Shown piece after piece: positions 44,016 through 52,210 of a DNA stretch of 64,000 bases. Position 1 is the first letter of the stretch. Each line of letters opens with the position of its first letter. The position numbers were made by a program, and so were the translations under genes. The DNA comes from Frigidibacter sp. ROC022 (GTDB lineage Bacteria; Pseudomonadota; Alphaproteobacteria; Rhodobacterales; Rhodobacteraceae): assembly GCF_024723735.1 (NCBI RefSeq), contig NZ_JANQDU010000001.1:1-64000 (forward strand). Direction: 5' to 3'. The notes beneath the pieces are model-generated. The model did no database searches. It was not told the origin of the DNA and saw only the letters and a list, made by a program, of their open reading frames with translations.

Positions 44016-45077
44016 CTATTGCAGCTTCCCGCGCGAGGTGATCCGGGCCTCGCGTTCCACCTGATCGCCGCGGATCAGATAGACCCGGTCGTGCAGGTTG
44101 GTGACGACGCAGGCGTGGTTCGGGATCACCCGCACGGTTTCGCCGACGCGGGGCCGGGCGTCGCAGGCCGACAGGTCCACCACGGCATGTTCCTCGGACA
44201 GGGCCTGAACGATGGCGTCGGGGTACTCGACGATATGGCCATGCCCGCGCATCGGCGCCGGGGCAGGATCGGCGGCCAGCGCCTTGGACCCGGTATCGAG
44301 CACGGCACGGTCCCCGGTCGGGCGGCTGACGACGGTGGCCTTCACCGTCAGCGCGCAATCGTCCAGCGTTCCGTGCCCCAGGGCGACCTGCATCCGGTCG
44401 GAATAGATATAGGTCCCGGGCCGGTATTCGGTGGTGACAGAGCCTTCGGCGGCCTTCATCAGGTCCGGCGTGCCGCCCGAAGAGATGGTCTCCGGTGGCA
44501 GCCCGGCGGCCTCCAGCGCCGTCTTCGCCTCTTTCAGCCAGGCATCGGCCCGGGCGACACCGCCCTTCGGCGGATAGGTCATCAGCCCGCCGAAGATCAG
44601 CCCGGGCGCCGCCGCGATCTGGCGGGCCAGGGCGACGGCCTGCCCGGCGGTCTGCACGCCGCAGCGGCCCGCCCCGGTGTCGCATTCCACCAGCACCTTC
44701 AGCGGCGCGTCCTTGCCGAACCTGGCCGCATAGCCGGCGACCGTTTCGGCGCTGTCGGCGGTGACGGCCAGGGTGACGCGATCGTTCAGCGCCGCCAGGC
44801 GATCCAGCTTGGCCGCGCCCAGGATGTTGTAGGGCAGGAAGATGTCGGTCAGCCCGCCGTCGGCCATGGCCTCGGCCTCGCCGAGCTTCTGGCAGGTGAT
44901 CCCGACGGCGCCGAGCGCCACCTGCTTCAGCGCCATCTCGGGCAGCTTGTGGGTCTTTACATGCGGTCGCAGCGGCAGCCCGTTGGCATCGGCATAGGCC
45001 TGTGCCCGGGCCAGGTTCGCCTCGACCCTGTCCATGTCGATCAGGACGGCGGGCGTGTCGATCTCGTCAATGTGCAT
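44016..45077 (-). CDS. D-threonine aldolase/D-serine dehydratase-fold PLP enzyme
   Basis: This 353-residue alanine-racemase-fold PLP protein of the D-threonine aldolase (D-TA) and DSD1 group has the PLP lysine in LRPHVKTHKLPEM near residues 37-48. The C-terminal metal site is PNHACVVTNL (His-x-Cys) as in the zinc-dependent enzymes. It acts on a D-configured hydroxy-amino acid, splitting it to glycine and an aldehyde, or dehydrating it. RidA nearby would suit a dehydratase that releases an enamine. The minus-strand operon with an SDR is clear. Confidence 0.85.
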   Translation of the reverse strand: MHIDEIDTPAVLIDMDRVEANLARAQAYADANGLPLRPHVKTHKLPEMALKQVALGAVGITCQKLGEAEAMADGGLTDIFLPYNILGAAKLDRLAALNDRVTLAVTADSAETVAGYAARFGKDAPLKVLVECDTGAGRCGVQTAGQAVALARQIAAAPGLIFGGLMTYPPKGGVARADAWLKEAKTALEAAGLPPETISSGGTPDLMKAAEGSVTTEYRPGTYIYSDRMQVALGHGTLDDCALTVKATVVSRPTGDRAVLDTGSKALAADPAPAPMRGHGHIVEYPDAIVQALSEEHAVVDLSACDARPRVGETVRVIPNHACVVTNLHDRVYLIRGDQVEREARITSRGKLQ

Positions 45078-45091
45078 CCGGGATGCTCCAG

Positions 45092-45844
45092 CTAGGTTAT
45101 GGCTTCGATGAAGGGCAGGTTTCCGGCCATCAGCCCGGCATCCACGTTCAGCGAGGTTCCAGTTATGCCGCTGGCCAGCGGCGAGGCAAGGAACAGCACC
45201 GCATTGGCGACCTCTTGCGGCGTGACGATGCGGCCCAGCGGATACAGTGCGGACAGGCGGTTCAGCACCTCGGGGTCGGCCGCGATGCGATGTGTCCAGG
45301 CATTGGTCCGGATCGAGGCGGGAATGACCGCGTTGGCGCGAATGCCGTGGCGGCCCTCCTCGGCGGCGATCGCCCGGACCCAGGCCATGCCGGCCGCCTT
45401 GGCCGCGGCATAGACCGGGTTGCCGAAATGCGCCTGCGCGTTGACCGACAGCACGAAGACGATGCTGCGGTTGCCGGGCGCCTCGCGCATCGCCGGCAAC
45501 AGGTCCATGCACAGCCGGGCCGGGCCGCTGAAGTTGCCGTCCATCTCGGCGGTGAACGCGTCGGGGGTGACGTCCTTCAGCACTTCCGCCCGGGTCCAGC
45601 CCGCGTTGCTGATCAGCACGTCGGGAACACCCCCGGCCAGGATCGCCTGCCCGGCGGCGGCGACCGCATCGGCATCGGCGAGGTCGAAGCCATGCGACTC
45701 GGCGCAGAGTTCGGGGATTCCATCGGTCGTCCGGTCGCAGCCGACGATCCTTGCGCCGGTTGCCGCGAAGGACCGGCACAGCGCGCCGCCGACACCGCCC
45801 GCCGCGCCGGTAATCACCACCCTGGCTCCGTTCATTTCAAACAT
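45092..45844 (-). CDS. SDR family oxidoreductase (module A)
   Basis: This 250-residue short-chain dehydrogenase has VITGAAGGVGGAL near the N-terminus and the catalytic Tyr-x-x-x-Lys in GNPVYAAAKAAG. ISNAGW is the NAG motif. It is the first gene of a two-gene minus-strand operon with the D-TA-fold enzyme, 14 bp upstream of it. It is divergent from RidA, with 61 bp between the starts. The substrate is unknown; a hydroxy-acid or aldehyde made by the neighbouring PLP enzyme is possible. Confidence 0.88.
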   Translation of the reverse strand: MFEMNGARVVITGAAGGVGGALCRSFAATGARIVGCDRTTDGIPELCAESHGFDLADADAVAAAGQAILAGGVPDVLISNAGWTRAEVLKDVTPDAFTAEMDGNFSGPARLCMDLLPAMREAPGNRSIVFVLSVNAQAHFGNPVYAAAKAAGMAWVRAIAAEEGRHGIRANAVIPASIRTNAWTHRIAADPEVLNRLSALYPLGRIVTPQEVANAVLFLASPLASGITGTSLNVDAGLMAGNLPFIEAIT

Positions 45845-45905
45845 CGTCTTGGCCTTCGCTGCAGATTCTGTTCATGTTCGCCGCGACCGTAACAAGGAGA
45901 ATTCC

Positions 45906-46271
45906 ATGTCCAAACAGTTCTTTGGCGAATCCCATGTCCCGCTGACGCCTGCCGTCCGTGCCGGCGATTTCGTGTTCGTTTCGGGCCAGGTCCCGGTCGG
46001 TGACGACAAGAAGGTCGTCGAGGGCGGCGTCGGTGCCGAAACCCGCCAGGTCCTGGAAAACATCCGCAAATGCCTGCAACAGGCGGGCTGCGACCTCGAG
46101 GATGTCGTCAAGACCACCGTCTGGCTGAAGGACCGCGACGATTTCGCAGAGTTCAACGCGGCATATGGCGAGTTCTTCCCGACCAATCCGCCGGCCCGCT
46201 CGACCGCGGAATCGCGGCTGATGATCGACATTCGTGTCGAGATCGAGGCCATCGCCTACAAACCGCTCTGA
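45906..46271 (+). CDS. RidA family protein
   Basis: This 121-residue trimeric protein hydrolyses reactive enamines or imines released by PLP enzymes. The active Arg lies in NPPARSTAESRLM near residue 105 and VEIEAIAYKPL closes the fold, as in classical RidA. DFVFVSGQVPVG is the usual first strand. It is divergent from the SDR and D-TA-fold genes. Its last 16 bp overlap the end of the convergent monooxygenase gene. AAGGAG precedes the ATG. Confidence 0.92.
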   Translation: MSKQFFGESHVPLTPAVRAGDFVFVSGQVPVGDDKKVVEGGVGAETRQVLENIRKCLQQAGCDLEDVVKTTVWLKDRDDFAEFNAAYGEFFPTNPPARSTAESRLMIDIRVEIEAIAYKPL

Positions 46272-48040
46272 CAGGGCGCGGGGCGGGCATAGACCGGCGT
46301 GTCGATGCCCGCCTGCCGTGCCTTGAGCTGCATCGCGACGAATTTCGAATAGAACCGCGACAGCGCCAGGTTGCCGCCGTGGAACCACAGCGCCGGATGC
46401 GCGGTCGGGCCCCACATGTTGCGCAACTCGCCCAGCCAGGGGCCGGGGTCGCCGCGGACCCCCGAACCGAGCCCCCAGCAGGGCCCCAGCCGGTCGGCGG
46501 TTTCGCGGTCCACCAGCCCGGCCACCGCCTCGTTCATCGACTGATAGCCGGTGCAGGCGACGATCACGTCGGCCTGAACCTCGCGGCCCGAGGCAAAGCG
46601 CACGCCGCTCGGGGTCAGGCACTCGATCTCGTCATTCGAGATGATCGGGATGTCGCCGTTGGCAATCAGCGTCGAGGCGCCGACGTCGATGTAATAGCCC
46701 GACGCAGTGCGCAGGGCGCGCATCATCAGGCCGGTGTCGTCCTCGCCGAAGTCATATGCGAAGCCGGCCTTGTCCAGTGCGGCATAGAAATCGGCATCGC
46801 GCTCGCGGATGGTCTTGTACAGCCGCTTCTGCTTGTCCGCGAACAGCGCGTAGGGGGTCGCGGCGCCCAGCAGGTCGGCTTTCTCGGTGGTCAGGCCCTT
46901 CTCGATCGCATCCTCGGAATAGATGTCGAACGCCAGCTCCATCAGGGTCTCGGACCGGACCACGATCGAGGCGCGGCGCTGGAACATCGATACCTCGGCC
47001 CCGGCCTCCCACAGGTCCACGGCCACGTCATGCGCGGAACTGCCGGCACCGATGACCAGCGCCCGCTTGCCCTTGAACGGTGCGCCCTCGGAATATTGCG
47101 AGGAATGCAGCAGCACGCCCTGATAGTCCTCCTGTCCGGCAAAGTCGGGCAGGCGCGGCGGGCCATAGGCGCCGGTGCAGAACACCAGTTGCCGCGGTGA
47201 CAGGGTGGTTTCCTCGCCGTCCGCGCGGCGCACCCTGACGGTCCACTGCCCGCTGGCGGCATCCCAGTCGGCTTTCTCGCAGGTGGTGCCGGTCCAGGCG
47301 TCGAGTTCGAAGATAGTCGCGTAGGCTTCCAGCCAGTCGCCCATCTTGTCCTTCGGGCAGAATACCGGCCAGGTGTCGGGGAAGGGCAGGTAGGGCAGGT
47401 GGTCGTACCAGACCGGATCATGCAGCACGAGGCTGCGGTAGCGGTTGCGCCAGCTGTCGCCGATGCGCGGGTTCTTCTCGATGATCAGGGCCGGGACGCC
47501 CAGCTGTTTCAGCCGCGCCGCCAGCGCCACGCCGCCCTGGCCGCCGCCGATGATCACCACCTCGGGCTGATCCTCGTGGCCCAGCCGGGCCCTGGTGGCG
47601 GCGCGCTGTTCCGCCCAGGTCTTGCGGTTGCGGTCGGCCCGATGCTCGATCCCTTTCGGACGGCGTCTGCCCCTGGGATCCTCGTGGCCCTTCAGGTCCT
47701 CCATCGTGGTCAGCAGGATGTGGCACAGCCCGTCCCGGATCGTGACCCGTCCGGTGCCCCAGGCGGTCGCGGTCTCGAAGGTGATCCAGGCCGCGGCGCC
47801 GTCCTCGGTCTGTTCGGCGGGTCCGCTGCGTTTCCAGTCCGATGGCGCGGTCCGGTCCAGGCAGGCGGTCAGCATGTCCTCGATGGCGTCGCGGCCTTCC
47901 ATCGTCTTGATGTTCCAGGTGAAGGTCAGCAGGTCACGCCAGTAGCTCTCGATCTCGAACAGCGCGGCCGCCGCCGCGATATCGCGGCGTTGCAGCGCGC
48001 CGTCCAGCGCCGCAAGCCATTTGTCGATTTCCTGTTCCAT
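46256..48040 (-). CDS. NTF2-like domain fused to FMO-type flavin monooxygenase
   Basis: This 594-residue protein joins an NTF2/SnoaL-like domain (residues about 1-130) to a flavin-containing monooxygenase. FAD binds at VVIIGGGQGGVAL near residue 165 and NADPH at ALVIGAGSSAHDVA near 345. YQGVLLHSSQY is the FMO signature of the type seen in YUCCA-like enzymes. VIVACTGYQSMNEA is the second conserved block. It would oxygenate an N- or S-atom or a ketone. It is divergent from the TauABC-like transporter with two operator palindromes between. The NTF2-like domain is a fairly unusual fusion partner. Confidence 0.85.
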   Translation of the reverse strand: MEQEIDKWLAALDGALQRRDIAAAAALFEIESYWRDLLTFTWNIKTMEGRDAIEDMLTACLDRTAPSDWKRSGPAEQTEDGAAAWITFETATAWGTGRVTIRDGLCHILLTTMEDLKGHEDPRGRRRPKGIEHRADRNRKTWAEQRAATRARLGHEDQPEVVIIGGGQGGVALAARLKQLGVPALIIEKNPRIGDSWRNRYRSLVLHDPVWYDHLPYLPFPDTWPVFCPKDKMGDWLEAYATIFELDAWTGTTCEKADWDAASGQWTVRVRRADGEETTLSPRQLVFCTGAYGPPRLPDFAGQEDYQGVLLHSSQYSEGAPFKGKRALVIGAGSSAHDVAVDLWEAGAEVSMFQRRASIVVRSETLMELAFDIYSEDAIEKGLTTEKADLLGAATPYALFADKQKRLYKTIRERDADFYAALDKAGFAYDFGEDDTGLMMRALRTASGYYIDVGASTLIANGDIPIISNDEIECLTPSGVRFASGREVQADVIVACTGYQSMNEAVAGLVDRETADRLGPCWGLGSGVRGDPGPWLGELRNMWGPTAHPALWFHGGNLALSRFYSKFVAMQLKARQAGIDTPVYARPAPCQSGL

Positions 48041-48117
48041 GCGGCGCTCCTTCGGCCCGGTTCGTGTTGCGGCAGGTGCGGCCCTGGTTGACGCGGGGTG
48101 ATTTGCGGGCAGTTTCC

Positions 48118-48132
48118 TGTAATTCACTTACA
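48118..48132. promoter_or_regulatory. HexR-like palindrome 1
   Basis: TGTAATTCACTTACA is a 15-bp palindrome of form TGTA-N7-TACA. It lies 78 bp before the monooxygenase start. It is one of three copies in the window. A HexR-like RpiR regulator encoded at 56009-56956 is the likely binder. Confidence 0.7.
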
Positions 48133-48188
48133 AATGAAAGAAGAATTCTGCCCTTCGGGGGCGAAATTGCTCGGTCTGCCGGTAATTC

Positions 48189-48217
48189 TTGACAGAAATG
48201 TAAGTGAGTTACACTCT
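48189..48217 (+). promoter_or_regulatory. Promoter with HexR-like palindrome 2
   Basis: TTGACA (48189-48194) is followed after 4 bases by the palindrome TGTAAGTGAGTTACA (48199-48213), so the operator covers the -35 to -10 spacer and -10 itself. This is a repressor geometry. The same arrangement and spacing occur at 57087-57111. The TauABC-like operon starts 50 bp after the palindrome. Confidence 0.75.
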
Positions 48218-48266
48218 CGAAAGAGTGAGTCGTAGGGCAAGCGGTTCGACGGTCAAAGGGAAGATC

Positions 48267-49052
48267 ATGACGCAGGGCGATGCCGGCGGAACAAAGCTTG
48301 CGGTCAAGGCCGCGACCAAGCGCTATGGCGATTTCCATGCGCTGAAGGACTGTTCGCTGGATATCGGTGCCAACAGCGTCGTTTCCATCGTCGGGCCGTC
48401 GGGATGCGGCAAGACCACGCTGCTCTGGGCGATGTCGGGCCTGAACCCGTTGACCTCCGGCGAGGTCCTGCTGGACGGCACCCCGATCGACCGCCCGCGT
48501 CCCGAGGTCGGGCTGGTCTTTCAGGAGGCCAATCTGCTGCCCTGGCGCAACCTGATGGACAACATCCTGTTTCCCTTCGAGATCAAGCGCCAGCAACCGG
48601 ACCGGGCCTGGATCGACCATCTGCTGGACCGGGTCAGCCTGAAAGGGTTCGAGAAGAGTTTTCCCAACGAGTTGTCGGGCGGCATGCAGCAGCGCGGCTC
48701 GATCGTGCGGGCGCTGTCGCTGCAACCCTCGGTCCTGCTGATGGATGAACCCTTCGGGGCGCTGGATGCCTTCACCCGAGAAGAGATGAACCAACTGGTC
48801 GAGGAGATCTGGTTGGAGACCAAGACGACGATCGTCTTCATCACCCATTCCATCGAAGAGGCGCTGTTCCTGTCCGATCAGGTCGTGGTGCTGACGCCGC
48901 GACCGGGGCGGGTGCTGAATGTCTATGATGTGCCGTTCGAGCGCCCCAGGACGATGGAGATCATGGCGAGCAAGGAGGTCTTCGATCTGACCAACCAGAT
49001 CAAGGCGGACATCTACGGCCAGCAGATCGCGGGCCGCGCCGCGGCGGAATGA
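48267..49052 (+). CDS. ABC transporter ATPase, TauB/SsuB-like
   Basis: This 261-residue ATPase has Walker A GPSGCGKTTLLW near residue 43, signature LSGGMQQRGSIVRAL near 137 and Walker B VLLMDEPFGALD. It matches the nitrate/sulfonate/pyrimidine-type importer ATPases. The start MTQGDAGG was chosen because AAGGGAAGATC lies upstream. It overlaps the permease gene by 4 bp. The gene belongs to the module controlled by the palindrome upstream. Confidence 0.9.
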   Translation: MTQGDAGGTKLAVKAATKRYGDFHALKDCSLDIGANSVVSIVGPSGCGKTTLLWAMSGLNPLTSGEVLLDGTPIDRPRPEVGLVFQEANLLPWRNLMDNILFPFEIKRQQPDRAWIDHLLDRVSLKGFEKSFPNELSGGMQQRGSIVRALSLQPSVLLMDEPFGALDAFTREEMNQLVEEIWLETKTTIVFITHSIEEALFLSDQVVVLTPRPGRVLNVYDVPFERPRTMEIMASKEVFDLTNQIKADIYGQQIAGRAAAE

Positions 49053-49876
49053 CGGAGACAGGGATGAGCGAAGACGTTGTCGGCGGAAAGGTCGGAAAAG
49101 GGCTGCAATCGCTGTCCACCTTCGGGGCGGGGACCAGCCGGCTCGAGGTTCTGGCGATCATCGCCACCGCCGTCATCGTGATCGGCGGGCTGGAACTGGT
49201 GCTGCGCTGGTTCGAGGTGCCCCATTACATCCTGCCGCCGCCCTCGGCCATCGTGGCGGCCCTGTGGACGGATTTTCCGCTGATCCTGCCGCATCTGGGC
49301 TATACGCTGGTGGTGCTGCTCTCGGGCTTTGCCATCGGTGCCGGGATCGGGCTGATCTTGGCCGCCGTCATCACCCAGTTTCCCTTCGCGGAAAAGATCA
49401 TCGCGCCCTATATCCTGATCCTCGTCACCACGCCGATGCTGGCGCTGGTGCCGCTGCTGATCCTCTGGTTCGGCTTCGGATACGAGCCTCGGATCATCGC
49501 GGTGGCGCTGGCGACCGGGCCGATGGTGATGATCAACTCGGCCACCGGGTTCCGCCGGGTGGATGCCAACAAGATCGCCCTGGCGCGGTCCTATGGCGCC
49601 TCGACCCTGCAGATTTTCTGGAAGGTCCGCGCACCGATGGCACTGCCGATGATCCTGGTCGGGCTGATGATCGGGGCGATCTTCGGCCTGCTGACGGCGG
49701 TGGGCGCGGAAATGGTCGGCGGCGGCTTCGGGCTGGGCAACCGGCTGACGACCTATTCGTCGATGATCCGGATGCCGCAGTTCTTCGGGGTCGTGCTGAT
49801 CCTGTCGCTCCTGGGCATCCTGATCTACGTGATCTTCTTTCTCATCGGCAAGAAATGGACAAGTTGGGAGACCTGA
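49049..49876 (+). CDS. ABC transporter permease, TauC/SsuC-like
   Basis: This protein of about 275 residues has six helices and the EAA loop ALARSYGASTLQIFWKVRAP near residues 175-195. VPHYILPPPSAIVAAL near residue 60 is typical of the sulfonate/nitrate permease family. GGAGACAGGG precedes a second ATG (49064), which could be the true start; the first overlaps the ATPase gene by 4 bp. It works with the ATPase and the solute-binding protein that follows. Confidence 0.88.
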   Translation: MTETGMSEDVVGGKVGKGLQSLSTFGAGTSRLEVLAIIATAVIVIGGLELVLRWFEVPHYILPPPSAIVAALWTDFPLILPHLGYTLVVLLSGFAIGAGIGLILAAVITQFPFAEKIIAPYILILVTTPMLALVPLLILWFGFGYEPRIIAVALATGPMVMINSATGFRRVDANKIALARSYGASTLQIFWKVRAPMALPMILVGLMIGAIFGLLTAVGAEMVGGGFGLGNRLTTYSSMIRMPQFFGVVLILSLLGILIYVIFFLIGKKWTSWET

Positions 49877-49917
49877 GCGGCTCCGGACTCGATAACTGAA
49901 CAACAGGGAGAAAAAAC

Positions 49918-51063
49918 ATGAAAAGATTTATGAATTCGGGCCTTACCCGTCGCCGGATGCTGCAGGTCACGGCCGGTGGCGTGGTGGTTTCCGGCCTCGG
50001 GATGGGCCGCGCGACGGCCGAACCCTATGACGGCACCTTCACCTGGATCAGCCCCCGCGGCACCCTGGAAGTGCTGGACGATTACGGCTTCTGGGTCGGC
50101 AAGAAGATGGGCTATTTCGGCGATCTCGACGTCGAGATGCAGCCCGGCCCGTCGGACGGCACCGCGACGGTGAAATTCGTCGCCGTGGGGCAGGCCGACA
50201 TGGGCTTCCCCAGCCCCGGCGTGTTCTCCTTTGCCATCGAAAACGGCATGGACCTGAAGTCGGTGTTCCACATGGGCGCCCGCGACACCTTCAGCCTGGC
50301 GTTCCGCAAGGGCGAGGGGCCGTCGGATATCAAGGACATCGAGGGCAAGACGATCCTCCTGGGCTCGGCCGCCTGGCAGCCGATCGTCGATCCGATGCTG
50401 GCGGCGCAGGGCGTCGATGTCTCGACCATCACCTATGTCGAGGCCGGCTGGCCCACCTGGGGCACCGCGCTGTCGGCGGGCCAGGGCGATGCCGCGCTGG
50501 CCTGGGAAGGTCTGCGGGCCGAATGGATCGCCTCGGGACTGGAGTTCGAATACTGGCTCGGCGTGCAGAACTCGCCGCTGCCGGCGAACACCTTCGTCAC
50601 CCGCGCCGCCGACCTGGAGGACCCCGACAAGGTCGCCTTCCTGGAACAGTATCTGATGGGCTGGGCCAAGGGCATGGAATTTGCCGAGGCCAACCCGGCC
50701 GCCGCCGTGCAGGCGGTGTTCGAGCAGTTCCCGACCCTGGGCTCGAACCTCGGGCCCGAACTGGGGCTGATGTCGATCCTGCAGCAGATGAACGTCTTCC
50801 GGGGCGACATGTCCAAGCGCGAAGGCTGGGGCTGGCACGACATGGACAGCTGGCAGACCTTCTTCGACCTGTCGGCGCAGATCGGCCAGAACGCAAAGCC
50901 GATCCAGGCCGCCGAAGTCTGCACCAACCAGCTGATCGCGGGGGCCAATGCCTTCGACCACGATCAGGTCAAGGCAGATGCCGCGGCCGCCGAGGTCAAT
51001 GCCGATCTCGCGGCGGTCGATGTCGAAGCGCTGAAGGCCAGCATGTTCGATCAGGCCATCTAG
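49918..51063 (+). CDS. ABC transporter substrate-binding protein, SsuA/NMT1-like
   Basis: This 381-residue periplasmic protein has a twin-arginine-type signal (LTRRRMLQVTAGG), then the NMT1/SsuA-type fold. FVAVGQADMGFPSPGVFSF near residues 83-101 and DIEGKTILLGSAAWQP near 140-155 fit the family. A Tat signal implies folding before export. It follows the permease by 41 bp. The ligand is unknown; amide or aromatic compounds would suit the neighbours. Confidence 0.88.
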   Translation: MKRFMNSGLTRRRMLQVTAGGVVVSGLGMGRATAEPYDGTFTWISPRGTLEVLDDYGFWVGKKMGYFGDLDVEMQPGPSDGTATVKFVAVGQADMGFPSPGVFSFAIENGMDLKSVFHMGARDTFSLAFRKGEGPSDIKDIEGKTILLGSAAWQPIVDPMLAAQGVDVSTITYVEAGWPTWGTALSAGQGDAALAWEGLRAEWIASGLEFEYWLGVQNSPLPANTFVTRAADLEDPDKVAFLEQYLMGWAKGMEFAEANPAAAVQAVFEQFPTLGSNLGPELGLMSILQQMNVFRGDMSKREGWGWHDMDSWQTFFDLSAQIGQNAKPIQAAEVCTNQLIAGANAFDHDQVKADAAAAEVNADLAAVDVEALKASMFDQAI

Positions 51064-51073
51064 GCAGAAATCC

Positions 51074-51098
51074 GGCCGGGCGGTCGCATCGCCCGGCC
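51074..51098 (+). terminator. Hairpin after solute-binding protein
   Basis: GGCCGGGCG and CGCCCGGCC form a perfect 9-bp stem with a 7-base loop, 11 bp past the stop codon. Without a T-tract it may be a partial terminator or a 3' stabiliser that boosts the transporter over the downstream enzymes. Confidence 0.55.
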
Positions 51099-51124
51099 CG
51101 CAACTACTAAGGGAGGACCGGCGG

Positions 51125-52207
51125 ATGACTGACCCGGTGCGCATACTTGTCGTGGGATTGGGAAACATGGGCGCGTCCCATGCCAGCGCCTATCATCGCA
51201 TGGATGGCTTCGAAATCGTGGGCCTGTGCTCGCGCACCATCAAGTCCAAGGAGATTCCTGCGGAACTGCAAGGCTATCCGCTTTTTGAGAACTACGAGGC
51301 CGCACTGGCCGAGCTGAAGCCCGACGCGGTCTCGATCAACACCTGGCCCAACACCCATGCCGATTACGCGATCAAGGCGATGGATGCGGGCGCGCATGTG
51401 TTCATGGAAAAGCCGATCGGCACCACCAACGAAGAGGCGCGCGCGGTCGTCGACAAGGCCAAGGCGACGGGCCGCAAGCTGGTGCTGGGCTATATCCTGC
51501 GGGTGCATCCGTCGTGGATCAAGTTCATCGAGCTGGGCAAGACGCTGGGCAAGCCGCTGGTCATGCGGCTGAACCTGAACCAGCAGTCCTCCGGCGATGC
51601 CTGGGCCTGGCACAAGAACCTGATCGACAGCCTGATCCCGATCGTCGATTGCGGCGTGCATTACGTTGACGTGATGTGCCAGCTGACCGGAGCGAAACCG
51701 GTCCGCGTGCATGGCATCGGCGCCGGTCTCTGGGCCGAGGCGGACAAGCAGAACTACGGCCATCTGCACGTCACCTTCGACGACGGCTCCGTCGGCTGGT
51801 ACGAAGCCGGCTGGGGGCCGATGATGTCGGAAACCGCCTTCTTCGTGAAGGACATCGTCGGGCCGAAGGGCTCGGTCTCGCTGGTGCCGAACGACGAGGC
51901 GCGGCACGACGCCGACGAGTTGTCCGACAGCGCCGATATCGACAAGCACACCAAGACCGACGCGATCCGCCTGCACCATGCCGAGGTCGATGCGAACAAG
52001 AACTTCGTGAAGCCGGACGACGTGATGTCGATGGACGACGAACCGGGCCACCAGGAGCTTTGCGACCGCGAGCAGGAATTCTTCCTGCGGGCGATCCGCG
52101 AGGATCTGGACCTGACCGACTCGATGGAGGCGGCGGTGGACAGCCTGCGCATCGTGCTGGCGGCGGAACAGAGCATCCGGGAAGAGCGCGTCATCAGGCT
52201 GGATTGA
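51125..52207 (+). CDS. Gfo/Idh/MocA family oxidoreductase (module B)
   Basis: This 360-residue dehydrogenase has VVGLGNMGASHASAYHRM as Rossmann loop and FMEKPIGTT as the EKP motif. DCGVHYVDVMC and FDDGSVGWYEAGWGPM are shared almost exactly with the paralogue at 33445-34569, which argues for duplication. GGAGGA lies 8 bp before the ATG. The amidase gene starts 4 bp downstream. It should be NAD(P)-linked and cytoplasmic. Confidence 0.9.
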   Translation: MTDPVRILVVGLGNMGASHASAYHRMDGFEIVGLCSRTIKSKEIPAELQGYPLFENYEAALAELKPDAVSINTWPNTHADYAIKAMDAGAHVFMEKPIGTTNEEARAVVDKAKATGRKLVLGYILRVHPSWIKFIELGKTLGKPLVMRLNLNQQSSGDAWAWHKNLIDSLIPIVDCGVHYVDVMCQLTGAKPVRVHGIGAGLWAEADKQNYGHLHVTFDDGSVGWYEAGWGPMMSETAFFVKDIVGPKGSVSLVPNDEARHDADELSDSADIDKHTKTDAIRLHHAEVDANKNFVKPDDVMSMDDEPGHQELCDREQEFFLRAIREDLDLTDSMEAAVDSLRIVLAAEQSIREERVIRLD

Positions 52208-52210
52208 CCC

